The notes below the pieces were generated by a model. That model ran no database searches, was not told the origin of the DNA, and was given only the letters and a program-made list of their open reading frames with translations. Shown one piece after another: positions 24,013 to 32,732 of a stretch of 64,000 bases of DNA (its first letter is position 1; each line of letters opens with the position of its first letter). Both the position numbers and the translations under genes were made by a program. The stretch is from Ruminococcus sp. GTDB taxonomy: Bacteria > Bacillota > Clostridia > Oscillospirales > Acutalibacteraceae. The stretch covers positions 1-64,000 of the forward strand of contig JAFLSJ010000001.1 of the NCBI GenBank assembly GCA_022511005.1, in the 5' to 3' direction.

Positions 24013-26070
24013 TTATTTTTCAAAATAAGCGTCCAACATTTCTTTGGCAACATTCATTGAATAAACGCCTTTTGCACCGTGTTCAAGTACTACTGCAACT
24101 GCAACCTCAGGTTTTTCATAAGGTGCATAACAAATAAAGGTTGTATGGTCTGACCCTGCGTTTTCCGCCGTACCTGTTTTGGCGGCAATTGAAACACCGT
24201 AATTTCCGAAAACCGAGTAAGCCGTACCGTTGACGCTTTCGGCAACATTACGCATAGCACTTTGCACAAGCTTAAGGTTTTCTTTGGAAACGCTTACAGT
24301 ATCTATAACCTGGGGATTTTCAGGATCGTTAAATTCTATAATCTTTTCACGTTTATAATCTGTAATTTTGCTTACAACATGGGTTTTCAGCCTTGTTCCG
24401 TTGTTTGCAATAGTTGCAACGTAGGTTGCAAGCTGAACAGGCGTGAATGCGTTATCGCTCTGACCTATAGCCGCCTGAACCGTATTTCCGGGAGTCCATA
24501 TTTTTGAATCCCGTCCTGCAAGAAATCCCGTGCTTTCGGTTATCTCTACCCCTGTGTGCTCACCTAATCCAAATTTTTCCGCATATAGATACATCGTATT
24601 AATACCCAGTCGTCTGCCTGTTTCCGCAAAAAAGTAGTTGCAGGATTCTGTAACCGCTCCTGAAAGATTCAGATTTCCATGATAGTGCATACAGGCAACA
24701 GGGTCATTTTCGTAATAATTATAATACTTTGTGCAGTTTATAAGAGTATCTTTATTAATAACGCCCTCTTCTAATGCAGCGCTTGCTACACAAGGCTTAA
24801 AAATTGAACCGGGGGCAAAGCTTCCGTTAAATGCCCTGTCATATAAGGGTGCGTTTTTTTCGTCTGTTTCAAGCTTTACATAATAATCGCCGTATTCGCT
24901 GTATTTTTCCAAATCATATGTGGGGTAGCTTGCCGCCGCAAGAACGGAGAAATCCTTTACCGACAGCATTACCGCCGCTCCTGCACGGCAGTCTTCTCCA
25001 TAGCCTGAGTTTCCGTTTTGGGCAGATAAGCTTTGTCCGTTTTTTCGGGCGGCTGTAACATTTTCTTTAAGGGATTTATTTGCCGCATTTTGAATTTTGC
25101 TGTCTATTGTTAAATAAATTGTATTTCCCGGCTGTGCGTCAGTTTTTTTAATCTCATTTACAACTGTTCCGTCTGAATTTTTTTCAACAATTTTTGTGCC
25201 GGATTTACCTTTCAGTATATCTTCAAAGGCTTCTTCAATGCCGAATTTTCCTATTTTATCGTTATAAGTATACTCCTTGCCCTCGTCTGTTTTTTCATTG
25301 TACTCCTCTTCGCTGATAGAGCCTAACGCTCCCAAAAGATGAGGTGCAATATCCGGGTCGGGGTTATCCCTTACAAAATATGTTTCCACCTGAACGCCGC
25401 TTACATTCTGGAAATTTTCGCTGATAACAGAAACCATCTGCTCGCTTATATTAAGAGCAAAATCGTAAGGCGTAGTATTGGAAAAGCCTTTAAGCTCCAT
25501 ATTATATCTTACCGACAAAACATCTCTTAAAGTCTTTTGGTCTGCAATGTTTTCCGCATCATATCTTGCCGTAAGCTCTTCAATACATTTTGCGGCGTCT
25601 GCTTTATCGTCAAGATTTAAAAACTCTGCGGATTTTAATACATTTACCTGGTCATTGCTTTCGGGCTTAAAGGAATATTCATTGCTGTTTGCTATTTCTA
25701 TAGGCAAAACATCCTGCCATTTTTCACTTCTGACATCCATATAAGCAATAAGCTCAGAGATAATGTGGTTGATTTTTTCCATATCAATATAAAGCCTGTT
25801 GAGAGTAATTTTATAACAGGTTTTGTTTACGGTAAGACCGTTTCCGTCTTTATCGAGAATTTCTCCTCTGGCTGCATTGGTTTTTTCCGTATATGTCGTA
25901 CTGCTCAGAGCAATTTCTCTGTAATTTTCACCCTCTACAATCTGCCATATAAACAGCCTTGCAATAAATCCGCAGAAGATTACGGCAACAATTATTATGC
26001 ATATAAAGGTTCTGTGAGCAGGGTTATACTCTTTATCTTCTTTTTTCTTTTTTGTCCTTGGTTTAAACAT
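24013..26070 (-). CDS. mrdA: Penicillin-binding protein 2 (elongasome transpeptidase)
   Basis: A class B PBP of about 685 aa. A lysine-rich cytoplasmic leader (FKPRTKKKK) precedes one transmembrane anchor (about 22-42), a dimerisation domain with ARGEILDKDGN (about 67) and a transpeptidase domain. The active-site Ser422 lies in PGSIFK, the SxN motif is ESCNYFF, and the KTG motif is AAKTGTAEN. It cross-links peptidoglycan during cylindrical growth with MreBCD, encoded directly upstream. The ORF-track GTG lies inside the Shine-Dalgarno AAGGCGGTG, so the ATG nine bases later is taken as start. SpoVD-like function is possible but no PASTA domains are present. Confidence 0.9.
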   Translation of the reverse strand: MFKPRTKKKKEDKEYNPAHRTFICIIIVAVIFCGFIARLFIWQIVEGENYREIALSSTTYTEKTNAARGEILDKDGNGLTVNKTCYKITLNRLYIDMEKINHIISELIAYMDVRSEKWQDVLPIEIANSNEYSFKPESNDQVNVLKSAEFLNLDDKADAAKCIEELTARYDAENIADQKTLRDVLSVRYNMELKGFSNTTPYDFALNISEQMVSVISENFQNVSGVQVETYFVRDNPDPDIAPHLLGALGSISEEEYNEKTDEGKEYTYNDKIGKFGIEEAFEDILKGKSGTKIVEKNSDGTVVNEIKKTDAQPGNTIYLTIDSKIQNAANKSLKENVTAARKNGQSLSAQNGNSGYGEDCRAGAAVMLSVKDFSVLAAASYPTYDLEKYSEYGDYYVKLETDEKNAPLYDRAFNGSFAPGSIFKPCVASAALEEGVINKDTLINCTKYYNYYENDPVACMHYHGNLNLSGAVTESCNYFFAETGRRLGINTMYLYAEKFGLGEHTGVEITESTGFLAGRDSKIWTPGNTVQAAIGQSDNAFTPVQLATYVATIANNGTRLKTHVVSKITDYKREKIIEFNDPENPQVIDTVSVSKENLKLVQSAMRNVAESVNGTAYSVFGNYGVSIAAKTGTAENAGSDHTTFICYAPYEKPEVAVAVVLEHGAKGVYSMNVAKEMLDAYFEK

Positions 26071-26104
26071 AATTGTCACCGCCTTTCCGAAAAATAATTT
26101 AACT

Positions 26105-26617
26105 TTACTCCTTTTCCTTGGACTGTGTAAATATAAACATATTTAAAAAATATATTGGAAATACACAGACAAATGTATAAATAATCCTTGAAATGTAATG
26201 GTTTGTAAAATAATAAATTATGTCTGTGTAACCTTTAAATATAAAGAAAAATACAAAGTACAAGCCGATTACAAGCACACAGGAACAAAATGCATAAAGC
26301 ATAGTATTTAAAAAGTTTTTTACCATAACAGAGTTGAAAATAATCGCCTCTAAATAGCAGAGAGCTGTCAGTACTACCGCAAAGTAACCAATCGTATTTG
26401 ATATTGCAAGGTCGCATAAAACTCCGCACCCAAGCCCGAAAAACAATGCAGGTACTTCTTTTTCAAATGCCGCTATGGTTAAGGCAGTGCAGATTAAAAG
26501 CACAGGTTTTCCGCCGTAAATTTCGGGAATGAGATTGGGAGTACCCTGCAAAATATAAAGTATTAAAATTTCTATTCCATAGGAAAAATATCGTAAAACA
26601 GTTAATTTCTTTTGCAT
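26105..26617 (-). CDS. mreD: Rod shape-determining protein MreD
   Basis: A 170-aa integral membrane protein with about five transmembrane helices and little sequence signature besides the position and the pattern LFFGLGCGVLCDLAISNTIGYFAV, typical of Firmicute MreD. It links MreC to the rest of the elongasome at the inner membrane. It starts ten bases after mreC with AAGGGAT as ribosome site, and pbp2 follows closely. Confidence 0.85.
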   Translation of the reverse strand: MQKKLTVLRYFSYGIEILILYILQGTPNLIPEIYGGKPVLLICTALTIAAFEKEVPALFFGLGCGVLCDLAISNTIGYFAVVLTALCYLEAIIFNSVMVKNFLNTMLYAFCSCVLVIGLYFVFFFIFKGYTDIIYYFTNHYISRIIYTFVCVFPIYFLNMFIFTQSKEKE

Positions 26618-26626
26618 TTTTATCCC

Positions 26627-27565
26627 TTATTCGTATGTTGGCTCATCTGTTGTTTCTGCTGTCGGTTCATCAGTTGGTTTTTCTGTTGCAGAGGTTTCCT
26701 TTTCAGACTTTTTCGTATCAGAGGAATTATCCGATTTCTCCAGAGAAATCTGACCCTTTGTGTTAAAATCCGTAATTACAAGCACGCTTGAAACCTTGCG
26801 GATATCTTCATATGGCTCTATTACGGTATATTTTGATGCATCATAATCATCAAAGGAAAACTCCTTTACTTGTCCTATAATAATATCAGCAGGGAAAAGT
26901 CCGCCCACGCCTGAGGTTTTAATAATATCTCCCTCTGCGATTTTGTTTTCCGAAGAAATTTTTGTAAGCATTGTCAGGTTATCGTCGCAGTAACGGGAAC
27001 TGCCGGATATTACTCCGCTGTCCTTGGTTTTTGAATCCACCGCTCCGATTTTTATTTCAGGAGATAAAATGGTTTTTACCTTGCTTGATGACCCGTCACA
27101 TTCCGAGACAATACCCACAAGTCCGTTTTCGGTAATAACAGGGTCGTTTACACTGATACCCAAGGAGGTGCCTGCATCTATTGTAAAAGAGTAAAAATCA
27201 GCGTTTGAATCCCGTCTTATAACGGTTGAGGGAACATAAGTATAGGTTGGATTTTCTTTTTTTATGTCGTAAAACTTCCAGAGTCGCTGGTTTTCTTCCT
27301 TTAAATCATAGTAATCTGCCACCTGCTCACGCAATTTTGCGTTTTCTTCCGCAAGCTTTTGGTTTTCTTCCAAAAGCTCATCATAGGAGGATTTGTTAAG
27401 ATTTTCGGAAACCTCTGCAGAAACCTGTGACAACCCATTTGTAAGTATGTTTATTCCGCTTGACAAAAAAGGATAGCAAAAAAAGCATACGATTGCCAAG
27501 ACGCACACTGCCGCTATTGTTACGGCAAAAATTTTAAAACTCTTTCTGCGATATAATTTTTTCAT
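26627..27565 (-). CDS. mreC: Rod shape-determining protein MreC
   Basis: A 312-aa bitopic protein. One transmembrane helix (about 12-33) is followed by a coiled coil (about 60-95, ENQKLAEENAKLREQ), then the MreC beta domains with VPSTVIRRD, VSVNDPVITENGLVGIV-like and ILSPEIKIGAV elements. The end is a Ser/Thr/Glu-rich, probably disordered tail of about 45 residues. MreC organises PBP2 and MreB along the cell side wall. AAGGAGG gives a strong start 79 bp after mreB. Confidence 0.92.
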   Translation of the reverse strand: MKKLYRRKSFKIFAVTIAAVCVLAIVCFFCYPFLSSGINILTNGLSQVSAEVSENLNKSSYDELLEENQKLAEENAKLREQVADYYDLKEENQRLWKFYDIKKENPTYTYVPSTVIRRDSNADFYSFTIDAGTSLGISVNDPVITENGLVGIVSECDGSSSKVKTILSPEIKIGAVDSKTKDSGVISGSSRYCDDNLTMLTKISSENKIAEGDIIKTSGVGGLFPADIIIGQVKEFSFDDYDASKYTVIEPYEDIRKVSSVLVITDFNTKGQISLEKSDNSSDTKKSEKETSATEKPTDEPTAETTDEPTYE

Positions 27566-27644
27566 CTAAACCCTCCTTAGATAAATTAAGGGAACAAAGT
27601 CTTTTTAACTAACTCTGCTCCCTGCAATAACGCATAAATAATAG

Positions 27645-28655
27645 TTACTTTCTTCTTGAGGAAACCCTGTCGTCAATACTGAAACCAAGTCTTTTTCCTG
27701 CGCCCACTGCAACGCACTCAAGAGGCTTTGTCGCTATATGAACAGGCATACCGGTTTGCTGCATAACAAGCATATCTATTCCTCTTAATAACGCTCCGCC
27801 GCCTGTGAGCATTATGCCCGAATCTATAATATCAGCGGCAAGCTCGGGAGGGGTGTTTTCCAATGTGGATTTAATAGCTTCTACAATAGTCATTAAAGGC
27901 TCTGCAAGTGCGTCTCTGACCTCTTCGGCGGAAATTGTAACGTCCTTTGGCAAGCCGTCTACTATGTTTCTGCCCTTAACAAGCATACTTTTTTCGTCCT
28001 CATAAGGAAATGCCGAGCCGATTGAAATTTTTATTGTTTCAGCCGTTCTTTCACCGATTATTAAATTGTATTCTCTTTTTACAAAATTAATTATTGCTTC
28101 GTCAAATTTATCGCCTGCAACCCTTACAGAGCAGGAGGTTACAATATCTCCCAAAGAAATTACCGCAACCTCTGATGTTCCTCCGCCGATATCCACAACA
28201 AGACTTCCCACAGGCTCATCTACCGGAAGTCCTGCACCTATTGCCGCCGCCATAGGCTCTTCTATTAACTGAACTTGCTTTCCGCCGGCTTGAACGGCCG
28301 CGTCCTCTACGGCGTTTCTTTCAACCTCTGTTACCCCTGAGGGCATACAGATAATAATTCTCGGCTTTGAAAAAAGTCCGGACTTTACGGCTCTGCGTAT
28401 AAAATGCTTAAGCATTGCAGCGGTAACATCAAAATCCGCAATTACGCCGTCCTTTAAAGGTCTTACGGCTCTTATTGAATCGGGCGTTCTGCCTATCATA
28501 TCCTTAGCTTCCTTACCAACCGCAATTACCGATTCCGACTGTGAATCAAGAGCAACCACCGAAGGTTCTCTCATAACAATGCCTTTTCCCTTTACGCAGA
28601 CGAGGGTGTTTGCCGTTCCTAAATCTATTGCCACATCTTTTGAAAATGAAAACAT
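27645..28655 (-). CDS. mreB: Rod shape-determining protein MreB (actin homologue)
   Basis: A 336-aa actin-like ATPase of standard length. Phosphate 1 is [15 protein letters not shown], the connect 1 region is [12 protein letters not shown], phosphate 2 is [15 protein letters not shown] and the adenosine motif is [13 protein letters not shown]. It polymerises under the membrane and positions wall synthesis. First gene of mreB-mreC-mreD-pbp2-minD-mgsA-like, with AAAGGAG as ribosome site. The dut gene upstream on the same strand may be part of the transcript (74-bp gap). Confidence 0.95.
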   Translation of the reverse strand: MFSFSKDVAIDLGTANTLVCVKGKGIVMREPSVVALDSQSESVIAVGKEAKDMIGRTPDSIRAVRPLKDGVIADFDVTAAMLKHFIRRAVKSGLFSKPRIIICMPSGVTEVERNAVEDAAVQAGGKQVQLIEEPMAAAIGAGLPVDEPVGSLVVDIGGGTSEVAVISLGDIVTSCSVRVAGDKFDEAIINFVKREYNLIIGERTAETIKISIGSAFPYEDEKSMLVKGRNIVDGLPKDVTISAEEVRDALAEPLMTIVEAIKSTLENTPPELAADIIDSGIMLTGGGALLRGIDMLVMQQTGMPVHIATKPLECVAVGAGKRLGFSIDDRVSSRRK

Positions 28656-28729
28656 CTGATTCTACTCCTTTAGAGCTAAATAATTGTTCCTTTAATTATA
28701 TATTATTTCACATTTTATTTCAATAATTA

Positions 28730-29176
28730 TTATACTTTTCCTGTGGAACCGAAACCGCCGATTCCCCGTTGTGTTTCGTCAAGAGTTTCGCACAGCTCAA
28801 GCTCGGGTATGAAAACAGGGGCAATAACCATTTGTGCCACTCTTTCAAAGGGTTCAATGATATAGTCTTTTTTTGAAACATTGCAAAGACCAACGCAGAT
28901 TTCACCTCTGTAATCGCTGTCTATAACACCAACCCCGTTAGAAAGACAGATACCGTGCTTTACGCCCAGTCCCGACCTTGCATAGAGAAACGCCGCAGAA
29001 TTTTTATCTTCTAACGCAATTGCAATTCCCGTGGGAATTATTTTCAGCTCGCCGTGCTTAATGGTTACAGGTTCGTTGATACATGCGTATAGATCCATAC
29101 CCGCCGAGCCTTCTGTTGCCCGTGTAGGCAATTTTGCGTTATCCTTTACTTTCATAATTTTCAGAACAGATTTCAT
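28730..29176 (-). CDS. dut: dUTP diphosphatase
   Basis: A trimeric dUTPase of about 148 aa converting dUTP to dUMP and pyrophosphate, which keeps uracil out of DNA and feeds dTMP synthesis. The five family motifs are visible: GSAGMDLYA (1), ARSGLGVKHGI (2), GVIDSDYRGEI (3, with catalytic Asp), RVAQMVI (4) and RGIGGFGSTG (5). The ORF-track start adds 14 residues without homology. The ATG of MKSVLKIMKVK, behind AGGAAATGGGG, fits the family better. Confidence 0.93.
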   Translation of the reverse strand: MKSVLKIMKVKDNAKLPTRATEGSAGMDLYACINEPVTIKHGELKIIPTGIAIALEDKNSAAFLYARSGLGVKHGICLSNGVGVIDSDYRGEICVGLCNVSKKDYIIEPFERVAQMVIAPVFIPELELCETLDETQRGIGGFGSTGKV

Positions 29177-29349
29177 TTGAACCCCATTTCCTGCAAGTTT
29201 TAAAAATAAATCCTGCAAAAATATTTTATTATTCTTGTAAAAAATTATTATAAAGAATGTAAAAATAATTTTTGTTTTCTTATTGGAATTTTAATATTTA
29301 TGTTAATTTCTTTTAAATAATTCCCAAAAAGATTTTTAACATTTTTTGC

Positions 29350-31422
29350 TTATTTTACTCCTCTGAAATACAATCCTCTTGTAAATTTTTCAGAAAACAG
29401 TAAATTGCTGTTAAAATCAAGATGTTTTTCCACAGTTTCCACATAGTTTTCCACAGTAAAGTTGAAAGTGTGGAAAGTTAAATTTTTAAACTCAGTTTCT
29501 TTATCAACTACTTTTAAAGGAACACAATTTAAAATTTCCGTGGTTTGTCCATCACATTTTAAAATGAATTTTTTACCCAACCTGTCCTGCAAAACTGATT
29601 TGCCGCCGCATTCCCTACAGCTTATATTTCTGCTCTTGACAGGGCAGTTGCGGGTAATCATCAACGGCAGATATCCATAGCTTACAATGCCTGTTTTAAT
29701 TTTTCCGCCTAAATTTGCAATCTGTTCTAAAGTAAGCTCAATGCTAAGCTCCGTATCTTCAAAGCCAAATTCCTCCGCCCACAACAAATCAAGAGTGTTG
29801 GTAAAATTAAGCCTGAATCCGCCGTGGATTTTCATTTGTGCCTGCTTTGCAAGATATACTGCACCGATATTTCCGCAGTACACATCTTTAACGCCGATTG
29901 CTTTAAGCTCACTTAGCCTTTTTGATATTTTGCTGTCCTCTCCAAAAACAACTGGAGGAATTTCAACTCCGATTTTAAAGCCGTCGGATAAAAGCTTTTC
30001 TATTTCCTCATTATGGGAATAAAAAGGAACAAAAACTATATCAAATTCTTTAAAGGCATTACCAAGTCTTGCTGTTTTTGTTTTTGCGTATTTCCTGCTT
30101 AAAAATCTTTCCGATTTTTCAAAATTTAAATCCGCCTTATCTTCAAAAATTCTGTATGATTTTCTCTTTTTGCGAACAGCCGATAGCTCTTCAAGGGCAT
30201 CACGCCTTAGCTTATTTATTGCAGCCAAGGGCATTGTTACGTCATTTTCAAGATGACAGCTTATATTTTTTGCAAAATACGGGGTCGAACCTGTTTTTTC
30301 AAGCTGTGCTATGCACCTTTCCTTAGATAAAGGTTTGTTTAATGCTTTTTCACAAACAGTTTCTCCCTTTATTGTAACCTTATTTTTGCCGTCTGATACT
30401 GTCAGAATTGGATTTTTATTTATTTCTGCCGTAAATTCAAAAGAAATTTCTGTTTTTGGCACTTCATCCTTATAAATATTTCTTATTTTTGCCAAAAGCT
30501 TTTCACTTGCGGATATAACATCGCCCTTTTGTCGGGTTCCGAACATTTTATATCCACGCTGATTTTTATAATATCCGTCTGTAAAGCCTGTTCTTGAAAA
30601 AACAGCACTTAGATATTCTCTTGTTTCATCAGTAATAAAGCCGTTATCTCTGCTCTCTTTGCAGGCCCTTACCGCGGCGGCAACATACTCGGGCCGTTTC
30701 ATTCTGCCCTCAATTTTTGCAGAAGTTACTCCTAAATCTTCAAGCTCCTTCATATAATGTACAAGACTGTTGTCCTTTAAGCTTAAGGCATAGCCGTCTT
30801 TGAAATTACCCACGGAAAAGGGAAGTCTGCAAGGCTGTGCACAGGCACCTCGGCTGCCGCTTCTTGAACCAAGCATTGCAGAAAAATAGCATTGTCCCGA
30901 CATACACATACACAACGCACCGTGGACGAAAATCTCCAGTTCTATAGGGCAATTATCCGCAATTTCCTTAATTTCTTCCTTGGTCATTTCTCTTGCAAGG
31001 ACAACTCTTTTAAAGCCCATTTCATAAAGAGCCCTTGCGCCGCTTAATGAATGAACGCTCATTTGCGTTGAAGCGTGGAGGGGCAAATCGGGAGCGATTT
31101 TTTTAATCATTTGCGCAACCCCTATACTCTGCACAATTACTGCGTCTATATGAGCTTTACAGGCATTTATTATTAAATTCTTAACACGGGGAAGCTCCTC
31201 GTCAAAAATAACGGTGTTTACCGTTAAATAAACAAGAACATCTCTTTCGTGGCAATATTCTGCGGCTTTTATAAGCTCATCATTGTCAAAATTCTGTGCC
31301 GACGCTCTTGCGGAAAATTCCTTTGCTCCCAAATATACTGCATCTGCACCGCATCTCACCGCCGCAACAACACTTTCAAAGCCGCCGCATGGAGCTAAAA
31401 TTTCTATTTTATCTGTTTTCAT
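29350..31422 (-). CDS. U32-family peptidase/RlhA-like protein with DUF3656
   Basis: A 690-aa protein. The N-terminal U32 TIM-barrel begins EILAPCGGFESVVAAVRCGADAVYLG. The cysteine cluster CMCMSGQCYFSAMLGSRSGSRGACAQPCRLPF (about 172-203) probably binds an Fe-S cluster. The DUF3656 region follows, and a second, distant barrel-like portion ends with cysteines in NCPVKSRNISCRECGG. Family members include RlhA, which hydroxylates 23S rRNA C2501, and collagenase-like proteins, so rRNA modification is the more likely role. No Shine-Dalgarno is visible before the ATG; a repeat element begins 13 bp upstream. Confidence 0.85.
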   Translation of the reverse strand: MKTDKIEILAPCGGFESVVAAVRCGADAVYLGAKEFSARASAQNFDNDELIKAAEYCHERDVLVYLTVNTVIFDEELPRVKNLIINACKAHIDAVIVQSIGVAQMIKKIAPDLPLHASTQMSVHSLSGARALYEMGFKRVVLAREMTKEEIKEIADNCPIELEIFVHGALCMCMSGQCYFSAMLGSRSGSRGACAQPCRLPFSVGNFKDGYALSLKDNSLVHYMKELEDLGVTSAKIEGRMKRPEYVAAAVRACKESRDNGFITDETREYLSAVFSRTGFTDGYYKNQRGYKMFGTRQKGDVISASEKLLAKIRNIYKDEVPKTEISFEFTAEINKNPILTVSDGKNKVTIKGETVCEKALNKPLSKERCIAQLEKTGSTPYFAKNISCHLENDVTMPLAAINKLRRDALEELSAVRKKRKSYRIFEDKADLNFEKSERFLSRKYAKTKTARLGNAFKEFDIVFVPFYSHNEEIEKLLSDGFKIGVEIPPVVFGEDSKISKRLSELKAIGVKDVYCGNIGAVYLAKQAQMKIHGGFRLNFTNTLDLLWAEEFGFEDTELSIELTLEQIANLGGKIKTGIVSYGYLPLMITRNCPVKSRNISCRECGGKSVLQDRLGKKFILKCDGQTTEILNCVPLKVVDKETEFKNLTFHTFNFTVENYVETVEKHLDFNSNLLFSEKFTRGLYFRGVK

Positions 31423-31434
31423 CTTATTTTGGTA

Positions 31435-31565
31435 TTGATACTAATATCTAACTAAAAGCTTTAATATCTGTTGCGTTAAATTTCACATAGTGGCGTTATC
31501 GTCCTTGCTCTGCAAATTTTTCCGCTAACATCTATTAAAAGCTTTTAACCAGAAATTAGTATTAC
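31435..31565. mobile_element. MITE-like inverted-repeat element
   Basis: About 130 bp with imperfect terminal inverted repeats of about 40 bp. Left GATACTAATATCTAACTAAA plus AGCTTTAATATCTGTTGCG matches the reverse of right GCTAACATCTATTAAAAGC plus TTTTAACCAGAAATTAGTAT. The ends are ATACTAAT/ATTAGTAT. There is no coding capacity. It fills the space between the zapA-like gene and the U32 gene. Confidence 0.65.
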
Positions 31566-31595
31566 ATTATTTTCATATTTATTTATTTTTGGATT

Positions 31596-32366
31596 TTATT
31601 TATTTTCGTCGTCAAAAAGAGAATACTGTCTCAGAGGAACATATCCCTTTTTTATAACATCTGCCGCTGTTTCAGGCTTAATAATATTATCTTTTATATT
31701 TTTATCAGGTTTATTTGCGTTGTTTTTGCCGAAAACAAATTGATTTTTATTCTGAAAGTTGTTTTCTGCTTTTTCTTTTTTATTATTTTCTTTGTTTCCG
31801 AAGGCAATCGGTTTTTTATTATATCCCTTATTTTCGGCTTTCTCCGGATTTTTCTCAGTAGTCTTGCCGTTTTCCCGCTCTTTTGCGGAATTTTCCGATT
31901 TTGAAGCCTCAGCCTTTTTTTCAGCTTCTCTTTTATTTTGTGCGGAAATGCTTATCTGCTTATCAAGAAACTTTTTAAGCTCATTATACTGTGCAGTAAG
32001 ATTTGAGTTTTTCTTTCTCAAATCTTCAAACTTTTCCAAAAGCTCATCATATTTTTTATCAAGCTCGGCATTTTGATTTTTTAACTCTATAATCTGCTTG
32101 CTTTGCTTATCTGCCTGCCTTAAAACCTTGTTTGCCTGCTCTACAAGCTCCGCTTTTTTACCCAGTGCTTTTCTCTCGTCATCTGCATAATCAAGCGCTG
32201 TCATTACCGCACAGCCTCTTGCGTCAAGCTGTGGATACGCTTTTGCAACTGTATCTATTCTGTCGTTTACCTTTTGGGCAATTTCCTTGATGTATTCTTC
32301 GTTTTCAGATGATACAAGCATAAGTCTTCTGCCGCCAACATAAACAGTTACTTTATTCTTATTCAT
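31596..32366 (-). CDS. zapA: ZapA-like cell division protein with long tail
   Basis: A 256-aa protein. Residues about 1-85 form a ZapA domain (VTVYVGGRRLMLVSSENEEYIKEIA ... DARGCAVMTALDYADD). A coiled coil follows (about 88-150), then a Lys/Asn/Glu-rich, probably disordered stretch of about 90 residues with FGNKENNKKE/FGKNNANKPD pseudo-repeats, ending in VPLRQYSLFDD. Canonical ZapA (about 85-110 aa) bundles FtsZ filaments; the long tail is an extension seen in clostridia and may recruit partners. GGAGG precedes the ATG. It lies head-to-head with the amylase gene. Confidence 0.83.
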   Translation of the reverse strand: MNKNKVTVYVGGRRLMLVSSENEEYIKEIAQKVNDRIDTVAKAYPQLDARGCAVMTALDYADDERKALGKKAELVEQANKVLRQADKQSKQIIELKNQNAELDKKYDELLEKFEDLRKKNSNLTAQYNELKKFLDKQISISAQNKREAEKKAEASKSENSAKERENGKTTEKNPEKAENKGYNKKPIAFGNKENNKKEKAENNFQNKNQFVFGKNNANKPDKNIKDNIIKPETAADVIKKGYVPLRQYSLFDDENK

Positions 32367-32483
32367 AGCAAGCCTCCGTTCATACCGTACTACACTAATT
32401 ATACTACAAAAACATAGAATAAAAAAGAGTTATTTAAAATTTATAATATTTTAACCGAGATTTAATAAAAACCGAAACTTGGT

Positions 32484-32532
32484 AAATATAAATGTTTTCC
32501 TTATATATTGTAGTAGCTTGAGAAATGTTCTT
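32484..32532. repeat. Composite repeat lacking its hairpins (remnant)
   Basis: AAATGTTTTCCTTATATATTGTAG is followed at once by TAGCTTGAGAAATGTTC. These are the outer frames of the composite GTAGGGG element with both hairpins gone. The rest of the 366-bp divergent gap is AT-rich apart from the amylase promoter. Confidence 0.5.
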
Positions 32533-32620
32533 ATTCGCTATTTTCCTACATTTTAAACATTTACCAAGCATAATTTGCAAAACACTCCATAATGTTACAG
32601 AAAAAAATCGACTTTTTTAG

Positions 32621-32649
32621 TTGAAAATAACTATCTTGTATGATAAAAT
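32621..32649 (+). promoter_or_regulatory. Promoter of the GH13 gene
   Basis: TTGAAA (32621-32626), 17-bp spacer, TAAAAT (32644-32649), 84 bp before the start codon. No clear CcpA (cre) site was found. Confidence 0.55.
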
Positions 32650-32732
32650 TAATATATGTGACTTTATACTAATCTCAGTCTAAGAAAAGTTTATTAAACT
32701 GACAAATTTTTCATTTTTTAGGATGTGTATTT

